A DNA stretch of 64,000 bases. Origin: Juglans regia (Eukaryota > Streptophyta > Magnoliopsida > Fagales > Juglandaceae). The stretch lies in the NCBI RefSeq assembly GCF_001411555.2, contig NC_049912.1, forward strand, positions 23,507,722-23,571,721. Reading direction: 5' to 3'. The notes below the pieces were generated by a model. That model had not been told where the DNA came from, did not search any database, and worked only from the letters and a program-made list of their open reading frames with translations. Position numbers and translations under genes: made by a program. Positions 22,552 to 35,390 of this stretch are shown piece after piece; the first letter of the stretch is position 1; every line of letters begins with the position of its first letter.

Positions 22552-23232
22552 TGTTGATGTCGTGTTTCGCGGGCCTGGGCAACTACGCATCTCCTGTTTA
22601 TCCAAACGTGATCATGCACAATCAAAACGGAGACAAAGGACCTCCCTGGTCCGTTAATCCTCTGATGCTTAAGTTTAGTATATGGAATCAATGTGGAGGT
22701 CTCATTCGAAAAATGTATTAAGGCAACAGTGTGTATATGTTACTTGTCATGGGGTTCACTTCTATTCATACTTACTGTGTTGGGTCTTTTCGCAGTCGTG
22801 TTCTGGGTTGATTGGGTGACTTGTCCTACGCATTCCATGACCGAGCAGCCTTAGCATTATTCTTTTACCGAGCAGCGATGGCCCCAGGATCTTTTGCATC
22901 CATCACTTCTGATTCTGGGCCGCATTTAATGCAGCACACCTTACATCCCAGGCCGTATTAAATGCGATGTGGCCTCTGCTCTGGGCCGCATTAAACACGG
23001 CATGGCTCTTGCTCTGCGCCTCCCTTCTGTCTGGTGAGGAGTGCCCCAATCTTTCTTTCTGCCCTTCTTCCGGATCTCTGGCCCACCCCGACCCGTTCAA
23101 CCCAGTTCCAAACCGGGTTTCACTTTATCGACCATGGCTCTTGTGACTGGGTCGGGCCCTATCTAGGGCCCAACTCTTGCATTTAACACTTCCTGCTACC
23201 GTGGTCTGAGACCAATTATTTTCCCCATCACA
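22552..23232 (-). repeat. 3' LTR (681 bp)
   Basis: Starts TGTTGATGTCGTGTTTCGCG and ends CCCCATCACA on the plus strand; strongly similar to 26976-27720. It holds fewer copies of a ~65-bp internal repeat based on CTGGGCCGCATTTAATGC than the other LTR. The adjoining internal sequence on the minus strand is AATTCGCGGGGTAT, a weak polypurine tract. Confidence 0.9.
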
Positions 23233-23512
23233 ATACCCCGCGAATTTTAAGCACACTTATGGGCTGGAAATTCAAAATAATTCTTTCCTTTTTTACTGGG
23301 CGTCGGTTCATTTATTTCTCACGTGTACGCAGTGGTAACGCCGCGCCGTCTTTCTGTTATCTAGGTGTCTCTTCGAGTTCCTCAACGTCCCTTTATACTG
23401 AAAGCTATTTCGCGACATTACCTCCTTCATTCGATTCTTTCCCCTCACATTCCTTCGATACTTTCTCCTCGCATTCCTTCGGTACTTTCTGTTTTCTTCT
23501 CCGCTTTTTGCC

Positions 23513-26060
23513 ATGACTAAACGGGCCGTTGACGAATCCCGCTTCAACTACTTCACAGGTCATCGATGGGTTTCGACCATGACCAAGATAGAGCTTCGCA
23601 CTTTTTGCAGGGAGTTTTCCCTTCCCGACGGAACTTCGGTCGAGGTTCCGTAATCTCGCGTCACCATGGTAGATAGCCAAGGTCTGGCGCCGGCAGTCGC
23701 ACTTTACCCCCACATGTTCTCCACCGGACTTCGCCTTTCGTTTTGCCGTCCTGTTTGCGACGTTCTGGACTACCTGAAACTTGCCCAAGCACAACTCAGC
23801 CCCAACGCCTGGCGTTTGCTCCTAGCCAGTTGCGTGGCCTTTCGCCTTGTTCTGTCCGATTCGGAAGATTACCCAGACCTAACTGCTCGTGAATTTCTGA
23901 GCATGTACCGAATTACCCGATTGGATGGGAACTGTTGTAGTTTCCAGTCGTATTCTACTGAAAGACGTTTCGCGTCTTTGGAGAGGCGATACTCTTCAAT
24001 AAAGGAGTGGCATCGACGGTTTTTCTTCATCAGGGGCACTAGCTAGGAGTGTCCCGAGGAGGAAAATGAATACGGGGAATTCCCCATTTGGTCGGTGTGG
24101 GGCAAAGTTTCGACCACCAAATCGCTTGCCATCACCCTATCGGAAAGAGAGGAGCTCCGAGTTGCCTCCATCGTGTCCTGGGTTTCAGCTCACCCGGACC
24201 TGTCTGAGACAGATACGCTTCTAAATGACGATTATATTCGTCGTTTCCTTGTTCTCCCGCCCCTTAATCACGTGTTGGGCCAGGACTTTCTATCGGGCCC
24301 ACTTTCCTCAAGCTTAGATAAAAGCCCCGCTCATGCTTCTTTCGAAGGGGCTTGCTCCAAATGACAACGCACCAAGCAGGAGGCTCCTACTCCTCCTCGG
24401 CGTGTCTTTATCGAAGAACCTCTTGTCGCTCCCCCCTTCCTTCCAAACCCTCAGCAGCTCAGCGGAAAGGAAGGAGTTCTCGACAAGGGGGAGCCAGGGT
24501 GGAGTCTACGCGGGCTGCTCGGTTAGAATCGAGAAGAGGGCTAGCCGTCCTGTCCAAGAGGTTGATCCCGCTGGAGGTAAGTTGTTGTGTGTTTACTTGT
24601 TTACAAATATCTTTCTTACCTCGACTGTTGGTAATTTTGTTTGTTCTTCCCGACCAGGTCCTATAGAAGAAGTGGACACTGGGGCCGTAGTTGCTTCCCT
24701 TTTTGCCATGGCCTTCGAGGGCCTGAGGCCTTGCGGGCTGGTGCAGGAGTCAGAAAATTTTGTCTCCTTTGAGGAGACTCTCCTCGAGGGAGAGCGGTCC
24801 CAAAGTGAATGGCCGCCTTCCTTCGGGGAGATGCTTGCTGAGTTCGATGCGGCCTTTGTGGGCGTCCCATCATGTCCTTCAGCCCTTTCTCCCGGCATGT
24901 GGACCTGCCCCATTCTGGAGAATCTTCAGTTCTCACTGTTCCCCATCCCGAGGAAGGGGTCTTGCCTTCATAGGAGCCCATGCTTTCTGAGTTAATGGGG
25001 CAAAATCCCGACAGGTCAATTCCCAGGTCTGAGGTCGAAGGACCTAGCTCTTCAGGCGTCGCAGCTTCATGGCATTCTGACACCCCAATTCCCTCGCAGG
25101 TGTTAGACCTACCTACCAAGCTAGGCCTTCCGACGATTTCGGATCCAACCGTCCTTCTAGCGGAGGCCATTTCGGTATTAGTCTTTCTCATTTTCTAGCT
25201 TATTTATTGGTCGTTTATTCTGTTTACTCCCCTTTTGTCACCCCACTTTACACCAGGTTACTTGTCTCATCCAGGAGCCTCAAATTCCAAACACTATGCC
25301 CCCCACTCTACCACGAGACGCCGACCTAGTGGTGGTGGACGATGATTCCTCGCTAAGTGTCAGCCCCTCTCGCTCGGGTGAAACTCCTGGCGAGAGCTCG
25401 GTCCCTCCTGGGATCCTCTCCTAGAGGTTTTTCCTTCGAGCGAGGCTGCCCTACCTTTGGTGGCTGTCGTTCCCTCTTATTCTTCTGCGCCCAGGGCTTC
25501 ACTGGGATCCGGGTCGGGTAATGTTAAGACTCGGACGGCATTTTTCGAGTCTTACTTCCAAAAGTTCAAGTCGCTTTTTGTTCACGTGAGTGTTCTTCTG
25601 TGTGGCTCCCCGACCTTTTTATTTATTTATTGTTCATTAGCCTTTTCTTAACGAGATGGTTTGTTGTTAAACCTTTCAGGCTGCTGAGGAGTTTGCCGAG
25701 CTGGTCTCCTAAGAACAAGTGGCTCTGGAAGAAGAGCTGAAGACTCAGAAGGCGCTAAACAAACTCCTAAACCTCCACGGGGAGAAGCTTCTAAGCGAGA
25801 AGCAAGCCTCGGAGGTTGAAAACGAGTCCCTGCGGGAGAGTAACGCGTTCTGTCTCCAGAAGGTCCGTGAACAACTGAAGATCAACAAGGATATGGCCGA
25901 GCTGATGAAGGTCATGAGTCTGGAGTTTGATCTTAAGCGCAAGGAACTCGAGCTGAAGGCTATGGAAGCAGATAGACTTCGGGTCAGACTAATCTCAGCG
26001 GTTGTTGACTTGGAGTCTACACAGAAGGAGCTCCAAGTTGCGTTTCCACAGCGCTGTTAG
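23513..26060 (+). pseudogene. Antisense ORF of the LTR element: Transposase_28-like N terminus, coiled-coil C terminus
   Basis: On the strand opposite gag, a frame starts with MTKRAVDESRFNYFTGHRW and continues in one frame to about 24364. It is broken by stops at 23651 (TAA) and 24044 (TAG). It carries a segment (LRLSFCRPVCDVLDYLKLAQ, then AQLSPNAWRLLLASCVAFR, ending KEWHRRFFFIRG) that resembles the plant 'putative gypsy-type transposon' domain (Transposase_28, PF04195). Downstream are likely introns (GTAAGT at 24577, acceptor near 24657) and, at 25719-26060, a charged heptad-like segment (EEELKTQKALNKLL...) typical of a coiled coil, preceded by a stop in frame. The original was probably spliced. 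Domain naming is from memory; function unknown. Confidence 0.65.
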
Positions 26061-26924
26061 AGCTTGGAGTGTGTCCTCCCCATTTATGTACCCATATGCC
26101 CGGTCCATAAACTCCCTCAAAGTCGACGGTGTCTTTCGTGCGATCTCTGCCATGAATGGACTACGGGGCTAGACCCCTCCCAATAATGATGCTAACGTCA
26201 TTTTTTCGTCTTGATCGTCGGTCGTCATCCGTTCCCGGTTGAAACGGAAGAGATATGACTTAAGGTTCTCGTCCCCTCTCTGTTTGACAATTAGCAGGTA
26301 GGCAGCCAGCGTCCTCCTTGTCCGGCTAGTCATGAACTACGTCAAAAACCGTCGTGCTAGTTCGTCGAAGCTATCCACCGTCCCCGGCCTTAAAGAAACA
26401 AACCACATCCGCGCTGCCCTCTTCAGGGTAAGGGGGAATGCTCTACATGCCACTTCACTATGGTAACCGTGAAGAGTCATGTGAGCCTTGAAAGTTTTTA
26501 GATGCTCCAACGGGTCTTTATTCCCGTCATAGGCTTCTATCTGAGGGACTTTGAATCTCGGAGGTATCGATACTGCTAGAATGCCGGTACTATATGGTAA
26601 CCCTGCATTGGTGAGCAGCTGATCCACTGTGGTAGGCTGGCCCATCTATTTTGCCACTTCCATCTAGATCTGCAGGTTTATCTTACGTCGCTCTTCTTCC
26701 ACAGTAGTCGGGTTCGGTTGAAGATGGTCCCCCGAATGGTGGCTTTGTTGGTCCGCTTCAGTCTCCTCGACCTTCCTTCACAACACTGTATTCTCCCGCC
26801 GGAGGGTCTCCATAGCCGCCATGAGTTTTTGTATTACTTCATTTTGTTGGTTAAACCTTGCTTCAACTGCTTCGGACTGCATCCTTTCACGTTGTGAATG
26901 TCGGGAGCGGGTTGTTGCCGGCAT
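26060..26924 (-). pseudogene. Decayed gag of the LTR element
   Basis: From an ATG at 26924-26922 the minus strand reads MPATTRSRHSQRERMQSEAV and on through a polar N-terminal part. It then enters the Retrotrans_gag-type core with PPRFKVPQIEAYDGNKDPLE, a TFKAHMTLHGY segment and DSFDELARRFLT. Stops interrupt the frame in the N-terminal part, just before MGQPTTVDQLL at 26645, after FLT at 26337, and once more further on; gag-like sequence (LKSYLFRFNRERM, TLREFMDRAYGYI) continues to about 26060. Gag packages the element's RNA. No zinc knuckle was seen, and sequence similarity ends where the antisense ORF begins. Confidence 0.8.
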
Positions 26925-26958
26925 ACAAAAGACACGCTAGTTATGGGACAACAGAGAT

Positions 26959-26974
26959 CCCACAGACGGCGCCA
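26959..26974 (-). other. Primer-binding site of the LTR element
   Basis: On the minus strand, one base after the LTR end (CAACA, G), comes TGGCGCCGTCTGTGGG. This is the primer-binding sequence commonly seen in plant Ty3/gypsy elements. It fixes the element's orientation as minus. Confidence 0.85.
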
Positions 26975-26975
26975 C

Positions 26976-27720
26976 TGTTGATGTCGTATTTCGCGGGCCT
27001 GGGCAACTACGCACCCCTATTTATCCAAACGTGATCCTGCACAGTCAAAACGGAGACAAAGGACCTCCCTGGTCCGTTAATCCTCCGATGCTTGAGTTTA
27101 GTATATGGAATCAATGTGGAGGTCTCATCCGAAAAATGTATTAAGGCAATAGTGTGTATATGTTACCTGTCGTGGGGGTTCACTTCTATTCATACTTACT
27201 GTGTTGGGTCTTTCCACGGTCTTGTTCTGGGTTGATTGGGTGACTTGTCCTACACATTCCATGACCAAGCAGCCTTAGCATTATTCTTTTACCGAGCAGC
27301 GATGGCCCCAGGATCTTCTGCATCCGTCACTTCTAATTCTGGGCTGCATTTAATGTTGCACACCTTACATCCGGGTTGCCTTTAATGCGACGGGATCCCT
27401 CTTCTGGGCCGCATTTAATGCAGCACACCTCACATCTTGGGTTGTATTAAATGCGATGTGGCCTCTGCTCTGGGCCGCATTAAACATGGCATGGCTCCTG
27501 CTTTGCGCCTCCCTTCTGTCTGGTGAGGCACGTCCCAATCTTTCTTTCTGCCCTTGTTCTAGATCTCTCGCCCACCCCGACCCGTTCAACCCAGTTCCAA
27601 ATCGGGTTTCACTTTATCGACCATAGCTCTTGTGATTGGGCCGGGCCCTATCAGGGGCCAACTCTTACATTTAACACTTCCTGCTACCGTGGGCCGATAC
27701 CAATTATTTTCCCCATCACA
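26976..27720 (-). repeat. 5' LTR (745 bp)
   Basis: Same ends as the left LTR. It is 64 bp longer, mainly from an extra unit of the internal ~65-bp repeat (around 27335-27470) with the recurring CTGGGCCGCATTTAATG. Several scattered substitutions from the left LTR indicate that the insertion is not recent. Confidence 0.9.
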
Positions 27721-27725
27721 ATATC

Positions 27726-28590
27726 CTTAAGAGATACGTGTCAACTTTTAAATGGATTGGAAATTTGAAAGAAACTTCCTGATCTCCAACCTAATTTCTG
27801 GAAAACTCCATCTATATAATATTATATAAAGTCACGTAATGACAATGATGCAAAAACCATATATATTAAATGTTTCGAGATCCATGTCCTACACCACTGA
27901 TCTTATGTTTATCCCACAATGTATATAAACACAAGATTGTGCATGCAAGCTGACATGGATCTCGAACCATTTAATATGGATTTTGCATGCAATATCACTG
28001 TCACCATGATGCTTTAGATGGATTCATCGTATGATCTGTCTTGTTATAGTATATTAATGTATGCATATATATGTAATTATGTATTACGTAGATCATCATG
28101 ATTTTGTCATCACTGCCATATGGCAATTGGTAATTGATTGATTTGAACCGTGCCAAACGAGCAACAAATTTTTCACTACAATAAATATATATATATAATA
28201 TAATTAATTCCTTGGATACTTTTGGAGGGAAATCTCTCGCAGCCAATACGGTGAGATCTATCAAATTCTCCTTTTTTCTTTTGATCAATTTTTTTTTCTT
28301 TCTTGTATAGCATTTTATTTCGTTGTGTTGATCACTTATGCATGTGTTTGTTTATCCTAATTGCATGCCTAGAGAGAGAGAGACTAGCGAGAGAAGTAGA
28401 GAGAAATACAAGAATATTAGAAATGCAAACGTCATACATTATTTTTAAAAAATAGTAGATTTTTATTATTAAAAATTTAAATTTTTTTTATATAGATCTT
28501 ATATTTATTTACTTTTTTTAAAAAGAGTGTGAGGCGCTTAAGCACTCTATGACTGCGAATATAATTATTTATTACAATATAATACATACA

Positions 28591-28637
<47 letters not shown>

Positions 28638-28967
28638 TATATATAGCATGCAGCGGAAATATGCATGGATTAGGAAACTAAATAATTAATTGATAAAGTA
28701 ATATCAGTGATGAACGTAGTACGTCGACACATTGTAAACAATTCAAAGTACTTGAACATATAATATATATAGCTGATCGATCAAGTTTGAGAATTCTATA
28801 TTAAGAATAATTACATGAACCATTTTCTAGATAATCATTAAAATGATCGTGATATCATTGATAAGGACGTGGATGATGTAGAAGTTCGTATTAATTAAAA
28901 TACAATTAACTTCGCCATCAACCTTATTGATCATTGTTCAATACGTTACATAGCACGGGACGTACGA

Positions 28968-29005
<38 letters not shown>

Positions 29006-29528
29006 AAAGAAAGGGCTAATTGTAATTAAATTTCTTCAATCTATATATTATCAGTTACGGCCCCTTCAAACTTTAACATGCATGCATGGTATACGTACAA
29101 CATGGTATAAAAATATATATATATATATATATATATGCCTCCTAAATTAATTAATTACCGGGCCTCTTTTCTTTAATTTGGATATATTTGACGTATATAA
29201 TTAATGGCTTATAAAATTGAAAATTATGGCCTGGAGGAACAAGAGGAATTTTATGTATTAATTATAATCTATATTTCACTTTTACACTTCGCACCTATAA
29301 TTTTTTTTTTTCATAAGATATGAGGATATTTTTCATATGGTGTATTAAGGGATATTTTTTATAAGGTGTGAGATATGAGGTATTAAATAGTGACTGATTG
29401 TATAAAAAAAAATAGTGATTGATGAGAAGAATTTTTCGAACAAGTAATTAATTACATACACGAATGTTCCCAAATTTAACATTTTTGTTTCGCGTTATGA
29501 TCTCATGTCGAGTTTGGTTTGAGACTAG

Positions 29529-29571
<43 letters not shown>

Positions 29572-31955
29572 GGTAGTAGTTATAGTCTGATCTTGTTGAC
29601 ACGGTCCTCACCCTCGTACTCAGGGTTCCATATTAAATATATAATATCCTCCATATATTATTTATAATATCTTTAATGTTATTTGAAAGACTTATACCGA
29701 TAATATTACTATCTTGAAACTTACAAAGTCTATGTGTTTGCTTTTCCTAATTAAAATACCTAGATTTTGGATAAAAATTTTGATATTGTCTCCCATCTAA
29801 ACATGCTAATTGAGATCATGATCATCGCTAGCTAGTCATACATGATCATCATATCTAAATTCAATTAGCTCAAATAGTAAAAGTCTTGGTTTTGATGGTA
29901 TGCCAGCTCCCTCCAAGTCTAGATTCAAATTCTACATGTGCAAACAATTTCTAAGACCCATTGAACCAGGGGAATTTTCCCTTTAATAAAAGAAAAAATA
30001 ATTATCACAAACATGATAAGTTGAATGCAGCAACGATATTTTCGTTGGGAAGAAATGGGAAGTTAAAGGTTGCAATGATCTCATATATATATATATACAC
30101 ACTAGCGGTTGGGCAATGTGCGAGGCACATTTGCCTGGTTGAAAAATAACTTATTTTGTAAAATATAAATATGTTTTGTGTTAAAAAAAAAATGTAATCA
30201 TAAGTAAAATAAGTAGTATATAGAGAATTTTTTATGAACTCAATTTCTGCACCTAACAAGTGAAAAGAGATGTGGAGAATTTTTGTGATAGTGATAGTAC
30301 TTCACTGCATAAATCGAAGCAATCCAACCGAAGAAAAAAAAATGAGAAGTGGTAAAATGAAGGGTTGGATTTAAATCTTAAAAATTTTAATGTACCAGCA
30401 GCAGTCTCGTCTTTCAAAAAACAACACACGTAGACATCATATCTTTAGATATGATTTGGATCGATGTATTAATAGTAGTGATATGGTTTGTGAATAGTAA
30501 TATATAAAATTATTTAGATTAAGATATTTTATTTTATTTTAGAAAATGAGAGAAAAAAAGTTAAAATAAAAATATTTTAAAAGTTAAAATATTATTGGAA
30601 TATAATTTTTTAATGTAGTTTTTGTTTTAAAATTTAAAAAATTTATATTTAAGAAAATTGTAATGATTAGATTAACAAATTAAAAAATATTTTATATTTA
30701 AATAATATTTTAAAAAATATATAAAAGTTTCTGAAAACCTAAGAATCTATTAATCTCTTCCTCGAACTCAATAATTTTGTTTGGGAAGAAATAGATTGTC
30801 AATTCCCTCCTGACCCAATGATGTCGTAAATTTTTTATTGTTTTTAAAAATGTTTATGATGATTAAAAAAATACATGAAAAAAAGAAAAGAAAAATAAAA
30901 AAATGAAATACACATTCATGACATATTTTCAGGTTACTTTTTTATTAGTTGTAGCAGTTCTCTTTAGTTAATTAAGAATATTATAATATTTAAATTATGT
31001 TAAAACTCTAATTATTTATATAGTTATAATTTTTTAAAAATATTTAACAAAATTTCATTATTTATTTAAAGATGAAATATTAGTATTTTATAAATGACTC
31101 GGTTATTTTGAAATTAGTGGTACTTGTGTAAAATCCTGTATGGCGTAAGATTTTCTAATTGATAAAAAAAAGCACGTTTGCCACATCTGTCAAATTGAAG
31201 AAAAAAATAAAATGTAATTTCAAATATTAAAATAGTCTAATGTATAAGAATAAAATTATTATTTATTTATGTTCATAATTTATTATGAAATTTAAATTAT
31301 ATTAAAAATTCAAATTAATTAGATAGTTTTTTTCTCTTAAAAATGTACAGTAAAATTTCATCATTTATTTAATGATAAAAAATTAGTATTTTATAAATTA
31401 AAGTTGATTTTTAGTATATGATATAATAAATAGTAATAAGATATGCGAAGAAAACATGCGAAGAAAAAAAAATAGCTTCTTTATTGATCATTTAAAACTC
31501 AAAAATTAATATTTTTTTCACTTTTTCTTTCTTCCTCTCTCTCATTCCCTACGCACGATTGCGGTATTATGTCGCACATTGGCATTCATACGGATAAAAT
31601 AAAATTAAAAAAAAAAAAAATTACTGTTCATGAAACAAAAAGGTTGATTTAGATTCACTGTTCATGATGAACAGTAATAAACAGTAACAGTTATAGGCTC
31701 TTTTAAGTATTAGGTAGATATAAGACAATTAATTAAGTGGAAAAATAAACGGATCGGTTAATTAATTGGTCTATTAATCCTATAGTCATATTAAAATTTT
31801 GAGTAAGTCAAAGTCGTACGTACATATATAAAGTCAAATTAAGCAGATAAAGAAAATAGAGACTGAAAATAATGATTGAAGTTTTGGTACTTCTTTTTAG
31901 TCCAATGCTGCCCAAATCTTAGATGTACTCTATATCATGCATGATAATCTACTTC

Positions 31956-31999
<44 letters not shown>

Positions 32000-32182
32000 A
32001 CTATTAGTGTTTGATTCAACGGCTGCATAATTGATTAATTATTGATAGATATCCCAAGGCTAGCTTCACGCAATTTTTATATATGATCAATATCGAAGTA
32101 GCTAGCTAGTTGAATTTGTCTCACACGTGTACGTACGAACGAGTCCATGATCGAACAACTTCGGTTTCATTGCATAATCTTA
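27726..32182. other. AT-rich intergenic DNA with long (AT)n tracts
   Basis: No gene recognised. Alternating AT tracts lie at about 28595-28645, 28970-29001, 29108-29135, 29530-29569 and 31960-31997. At 30441-30720 a MITE-like segment shares TTTGTGAATAGTAATA and TGGAATATAATTTTTTAATG with 39000-39180. Short frames across the AT tracts are spurious. Confidence 0.6.
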
Positions 32183-32382
32183 GGATGCGTTTGGAACATA
32201 AATTATTTTCAACTCATTTCAATTCATCATTACAACTTTTTCAAATCTCAACATAAAATATAATAAACAATTCAACTTTTTCAAATCTCAAAATAATAAT
32301 AATATTAAAAAATAATATTCTAATAATATTTTATCATCTCAATTCAACTCAACTCAACTTACTTCAACATCCAAACTCACCC
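32183..32382. mobile_element. Tourist-like MITE, well preserved
   Basis: 200 bp flanked by TTA on both sides (32180-32182, 32383-32385). Left end GGATGCGTTTGGAACATAAA, right end CAACATCCAAACTCACCC. This is the best-preserved copy of the family in the window and, with 36799-37029, gives the clearest TTA/TAA duplication. Confidence 0.85.
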
Positions 32383-32385
32383 TTA

Positions 32386-34414
32386 ATCTATATATATATA
32401 TATATTATTAGATATGATAGATATTAATTTATATCACTGCAATAAAAATGAGTATTTATGATAAATGATTTACGACAAGATTAATATATTCATTTTGATA
32501 GTAAATACTCGCAAATTATGATTGATCACAAATAATCAATATTATGAAAAAGAAATTAAGGATAGGATTCCATGCATGCACTATTATTATGAGCATCCAT
32601 GAGGTTGCATCGCACATGATTAAACGTGGGACATGAAATCAACGTGCAAGACGTACTCTAAATATTCCAGCATTAAGCTGATTCTGCATGATAAGAGAGC
32701 AAAAGGAAGGATATCTTTTTGGTTGGCAACAGCTTGTTCCTTTGTTTGTGGTCATGCATAGTTGATTAAACCCCACAAAACTAAAGAGATATATAGCACG
32801 TGCGTTGAATTTTGTTCTCAATAGACTTTCAGAACCTCACAATAAGATCAGCTTCTGACCAGTCATTGGCCGGCATCCAAGTAGTTTATCCTATGTTAGA
32901 CTAGTAGTACTTGATTCCTCACGCAAGAGATCATGCCGGCGATTTTTAAGTTAGAGATTTATATCGTGTAATATTAATGTTATCTTTTAGTCTTATTTAT
33001 AGAAGCTGATGTGACATATTTTAGGTGACCATTCATTTTTTAAGTATTGACAAGCAAATTTAACAAATTAAAAATATGTCACATCAGCACTATATATTTA
33101 CGACTTGAAATAACGGCATTAATTGAAAATAAATAAATAATTATAGTATTGCTAATTGTATGATAATTGGTGTCCATGGTCAAGCTGGGCATAATTCTCT
33201 TTCACATGTCTATTCTAAAGCTCAAAATATCATCATGGAGAATATAGATCTTTTGGACAATATATGGATTCAATTCTTTTGAAAAAGAGTTATAAGAATA
33301 CACGCACCTATCTTTTTACAACTTTTTATACAATTATACATTTATGTAAACAGTGACAGAACCAGCAATTTTTCTTCAGGAATAACTTTTCTATCGCACA
33401 ATATGTTTATATAAAATGAAAAAATATTACAAAATTATGAAGTATATATAAAATTAAATCTCGATAATTTGCTATATAACGTAGAAATTAAAATTTTAAA
33501 ACACAACTTAATGCCTGTTTTAGATTTTTCACGACAATATTTCGTAGAATAATATTCATCTATTATTATTTTTGTAAATATGAAATATTTAAAAATTATT
33601 TTTTTCGTATGAACTATCAAGTGATCTTTTAGAATGCCATCTTTTATTCTTATATCTAAACTAGTTTATCAAATTTCATTTAAATTCTATCTATTTTGGT
33701 GTCACATTAAGCATAAAATACTACAACTAAGACCTTAAATAAACTTTTTCTTGCTCAATGAAGTTTAGAGGATAAATCATCCATATTACTTTTCATATAG
33801 ATCATCAATCTAAAAGATTTTTCTGGTATTTTCACTTTGGATTCTATATTAAGAAACTTAATATTTTATAATAAAAAAAAACTTTGAGATAAATGCTAAT
33901 AGTTTATTATTTCTCCTAATCCTAGTTTTAATTTAATTTTAGTGTGGCCACATCCTTGAAAATAGATAATATATAGAAATTATTGAAAATCTAGGGGTTA
34001 TAGGAAAACAATTAGAGAGAAATATTTCTATGTATATTGAAATTTTACAAAATTTTAGAAAGCAAATAAGAATAACGAAATTATAAATTTTTTTGGAGGG
34101 CCAATTTCTATATACATGAAATTATGAATAAAATTTAGGGGCTATTTGGAATTTTGAAAAAATTTTGGGCCCCCTCAAGCAATGTGTAGATCCGCCTAAA
34201 ATAATGTTATTTTTATAAGTTATTTTATAAAAAAATGTACCTCATTTAAAACATGTTATATATAAGATTGTAAAAAGTGTTGCATGCATACATGTGATTT
34301 TCATTTTTCAAAATAAAAATGATTGGCCTCAAACATTTGAAAGGGGAAAAAAAAAAAAAAAATCATTGAAGCAAGCTAGGAGGAGTGGGAATTAGAGACA
34401 AACAGGAAGAGAAT
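32386..34414. other. AT-rich intergenic DNA
   Basis: No gene recognised. A segment near 32430-32550 (TGCAATAAAAATGAGTATTTATG and an inverted-looking AGTAAATACTCGC) may be a decayed hairpin MITE. The rest is low-complexity AT-rich sequence. Confidence 0.45.
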
Positions 34415-34636
34415 CTAATTCCCTCCTAATCGAGGAAGCAAATAGCTCAGGATCGAGTCTTGTTCACCCCGGCCTTGACGATTCCATACATGCATGCACC
34501 TATCTTGCTCCTCGACCCCACTGTCAGACTCTTTGCCGAAATGTACGAGCTCGTGTCGTAGTAGCATCATCTTTTTCTTCTTTTGGTGCCATTCATGCCA
34601 CTTCTTGTTCAATTTATCGAGAGTTATCAGTTGTTG
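34415..34636 (-). other. Short open frame with coding-like composition
   Basis: A minus-strand frame opens after three TAA codons, near 34636, with QQLITLDKLNKKWHEWHQKK. It continues through a Lys-rich, then Glu/Asp-rich stretch and ends SILSYLLPRLGGN at a stop. There is no ATG at the front (it enters with CAA/CTG/TTG), so it would have to be a 3' exon or a fragment. GC content is higher than in the surrounding DNA. I do not recognise the protein, and no upstream exon was identified. Confidence 0.3.
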
Positions 34637-35185
34637 TTATTATTATTAATTTAGGGTTTCTAACAGTTAAGATTTGTCTTCCTCAGTTTGGTTGCCATGA
34701 GGGGACGTTGAAGATCGAGAGGATCAAATCATGATTTCAGCCTGAAAAATCAGTACGTAGTAGTTTAGATCATTCCAAATATACTTAAAAGGGGGATGAA
34801 TAGGTGTTTTCTAAATTTATTAGAATATTTAAATCAATAATCAATCAATCAAACAACCAACAATATATTTTGACAATGAAGTAGAAACTTATTTGAAAAA
34901 CGTTTTCAAAATCTAAAACATGTTTAGGTATAAGTCATCACTTAAAATTCTAGTCTATAGAAATTTTGTGCATTATAACTAATTTAGAAACACTTACAAG
35001 ACCTTTAAAGTAACTAAATTTAACTTGTAACACCACAAGTATCCTATTCGATCTCTGCACCTCGACTCTCGATCTCTTAAAAGTACAATGAATATGGCAG
35101 GTTTGGCCTCTCTCGACATGACCCTAGAAGTCGTGCATATTTTTTTTACATAAACTTTAGTGTTTGGGTAGAACAGTACTAGAAC

Positions 35186-35390
35186 ACGGACTCGTTTGTT
35201 TTTAGAAAACATCTCATCTAATCATTACAACTTTTCTAACTTCCAATACAAAATAAAATAAGCAATTCAACTTTTTTAAATCTCAAAATAAAAATAATAT
35301 TAAAAAATATATTATAACAATATTTTATTCAACTTTTTAACTTTAGTCTCAACTTATTTCATCTCATCTGGAAAAACAAATGAATCCCTA
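35186..35390. mobile_element. Diverged Tourist-like MITE
   Basis: Left end GGACTCGTTTGTTTTTAG; right end inverted GGGATTCATTTGTTTTTCC. The core (CATTACAACTTTTCTAAC, AATAAGCAATTCAACTTTTT, CAATATTTTATTCAAC) is that of the family. No clear 3-bp duplication. Confidence 0.6.

Larger units (their letters stand above)
22552..27720 (-). mobile_element. Non-autonomous Ty3/gypsy-type LTR retrotransposon (gag only, antisense ORF)
   Basis: A complete element of 5169 bp flanked by the 5-bp duplication ATATC (22547-22551 and 27721-27725). LTRs are 22552-23232 and 26976-27720, with TG...CA ends. The primer-binding site and gag are readable only on the minus strand, so the 5' LTR is the right-hand one. Between gag and the left LTR no protease, reverse transcriptase, RNase H or integrase reading is visible; the space is filled by an opposite-strand ORF. 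Gag-only elements of this type are known in plants (TR-GAG); antisense extra ORFs are known from the Tat lineage of Ty3/gypsy. Lineage assignment is inference. Confidence 0.88.

Noticed and set aside
24593..25191. Minus-strand frames of 106 and 176 codons in the LTR element, considered as pol remnants
   Set aside because: No protease, reverse transcriptase or integrase motifs could be read; composition fits antisense of the plus-strand ORF.
28595..29569. Long (AT)n tracts considered as satellite or origin-like structures
   Set aside because: Simple alternating dinucleotides with no higher-order unit; common plant microsatellites.
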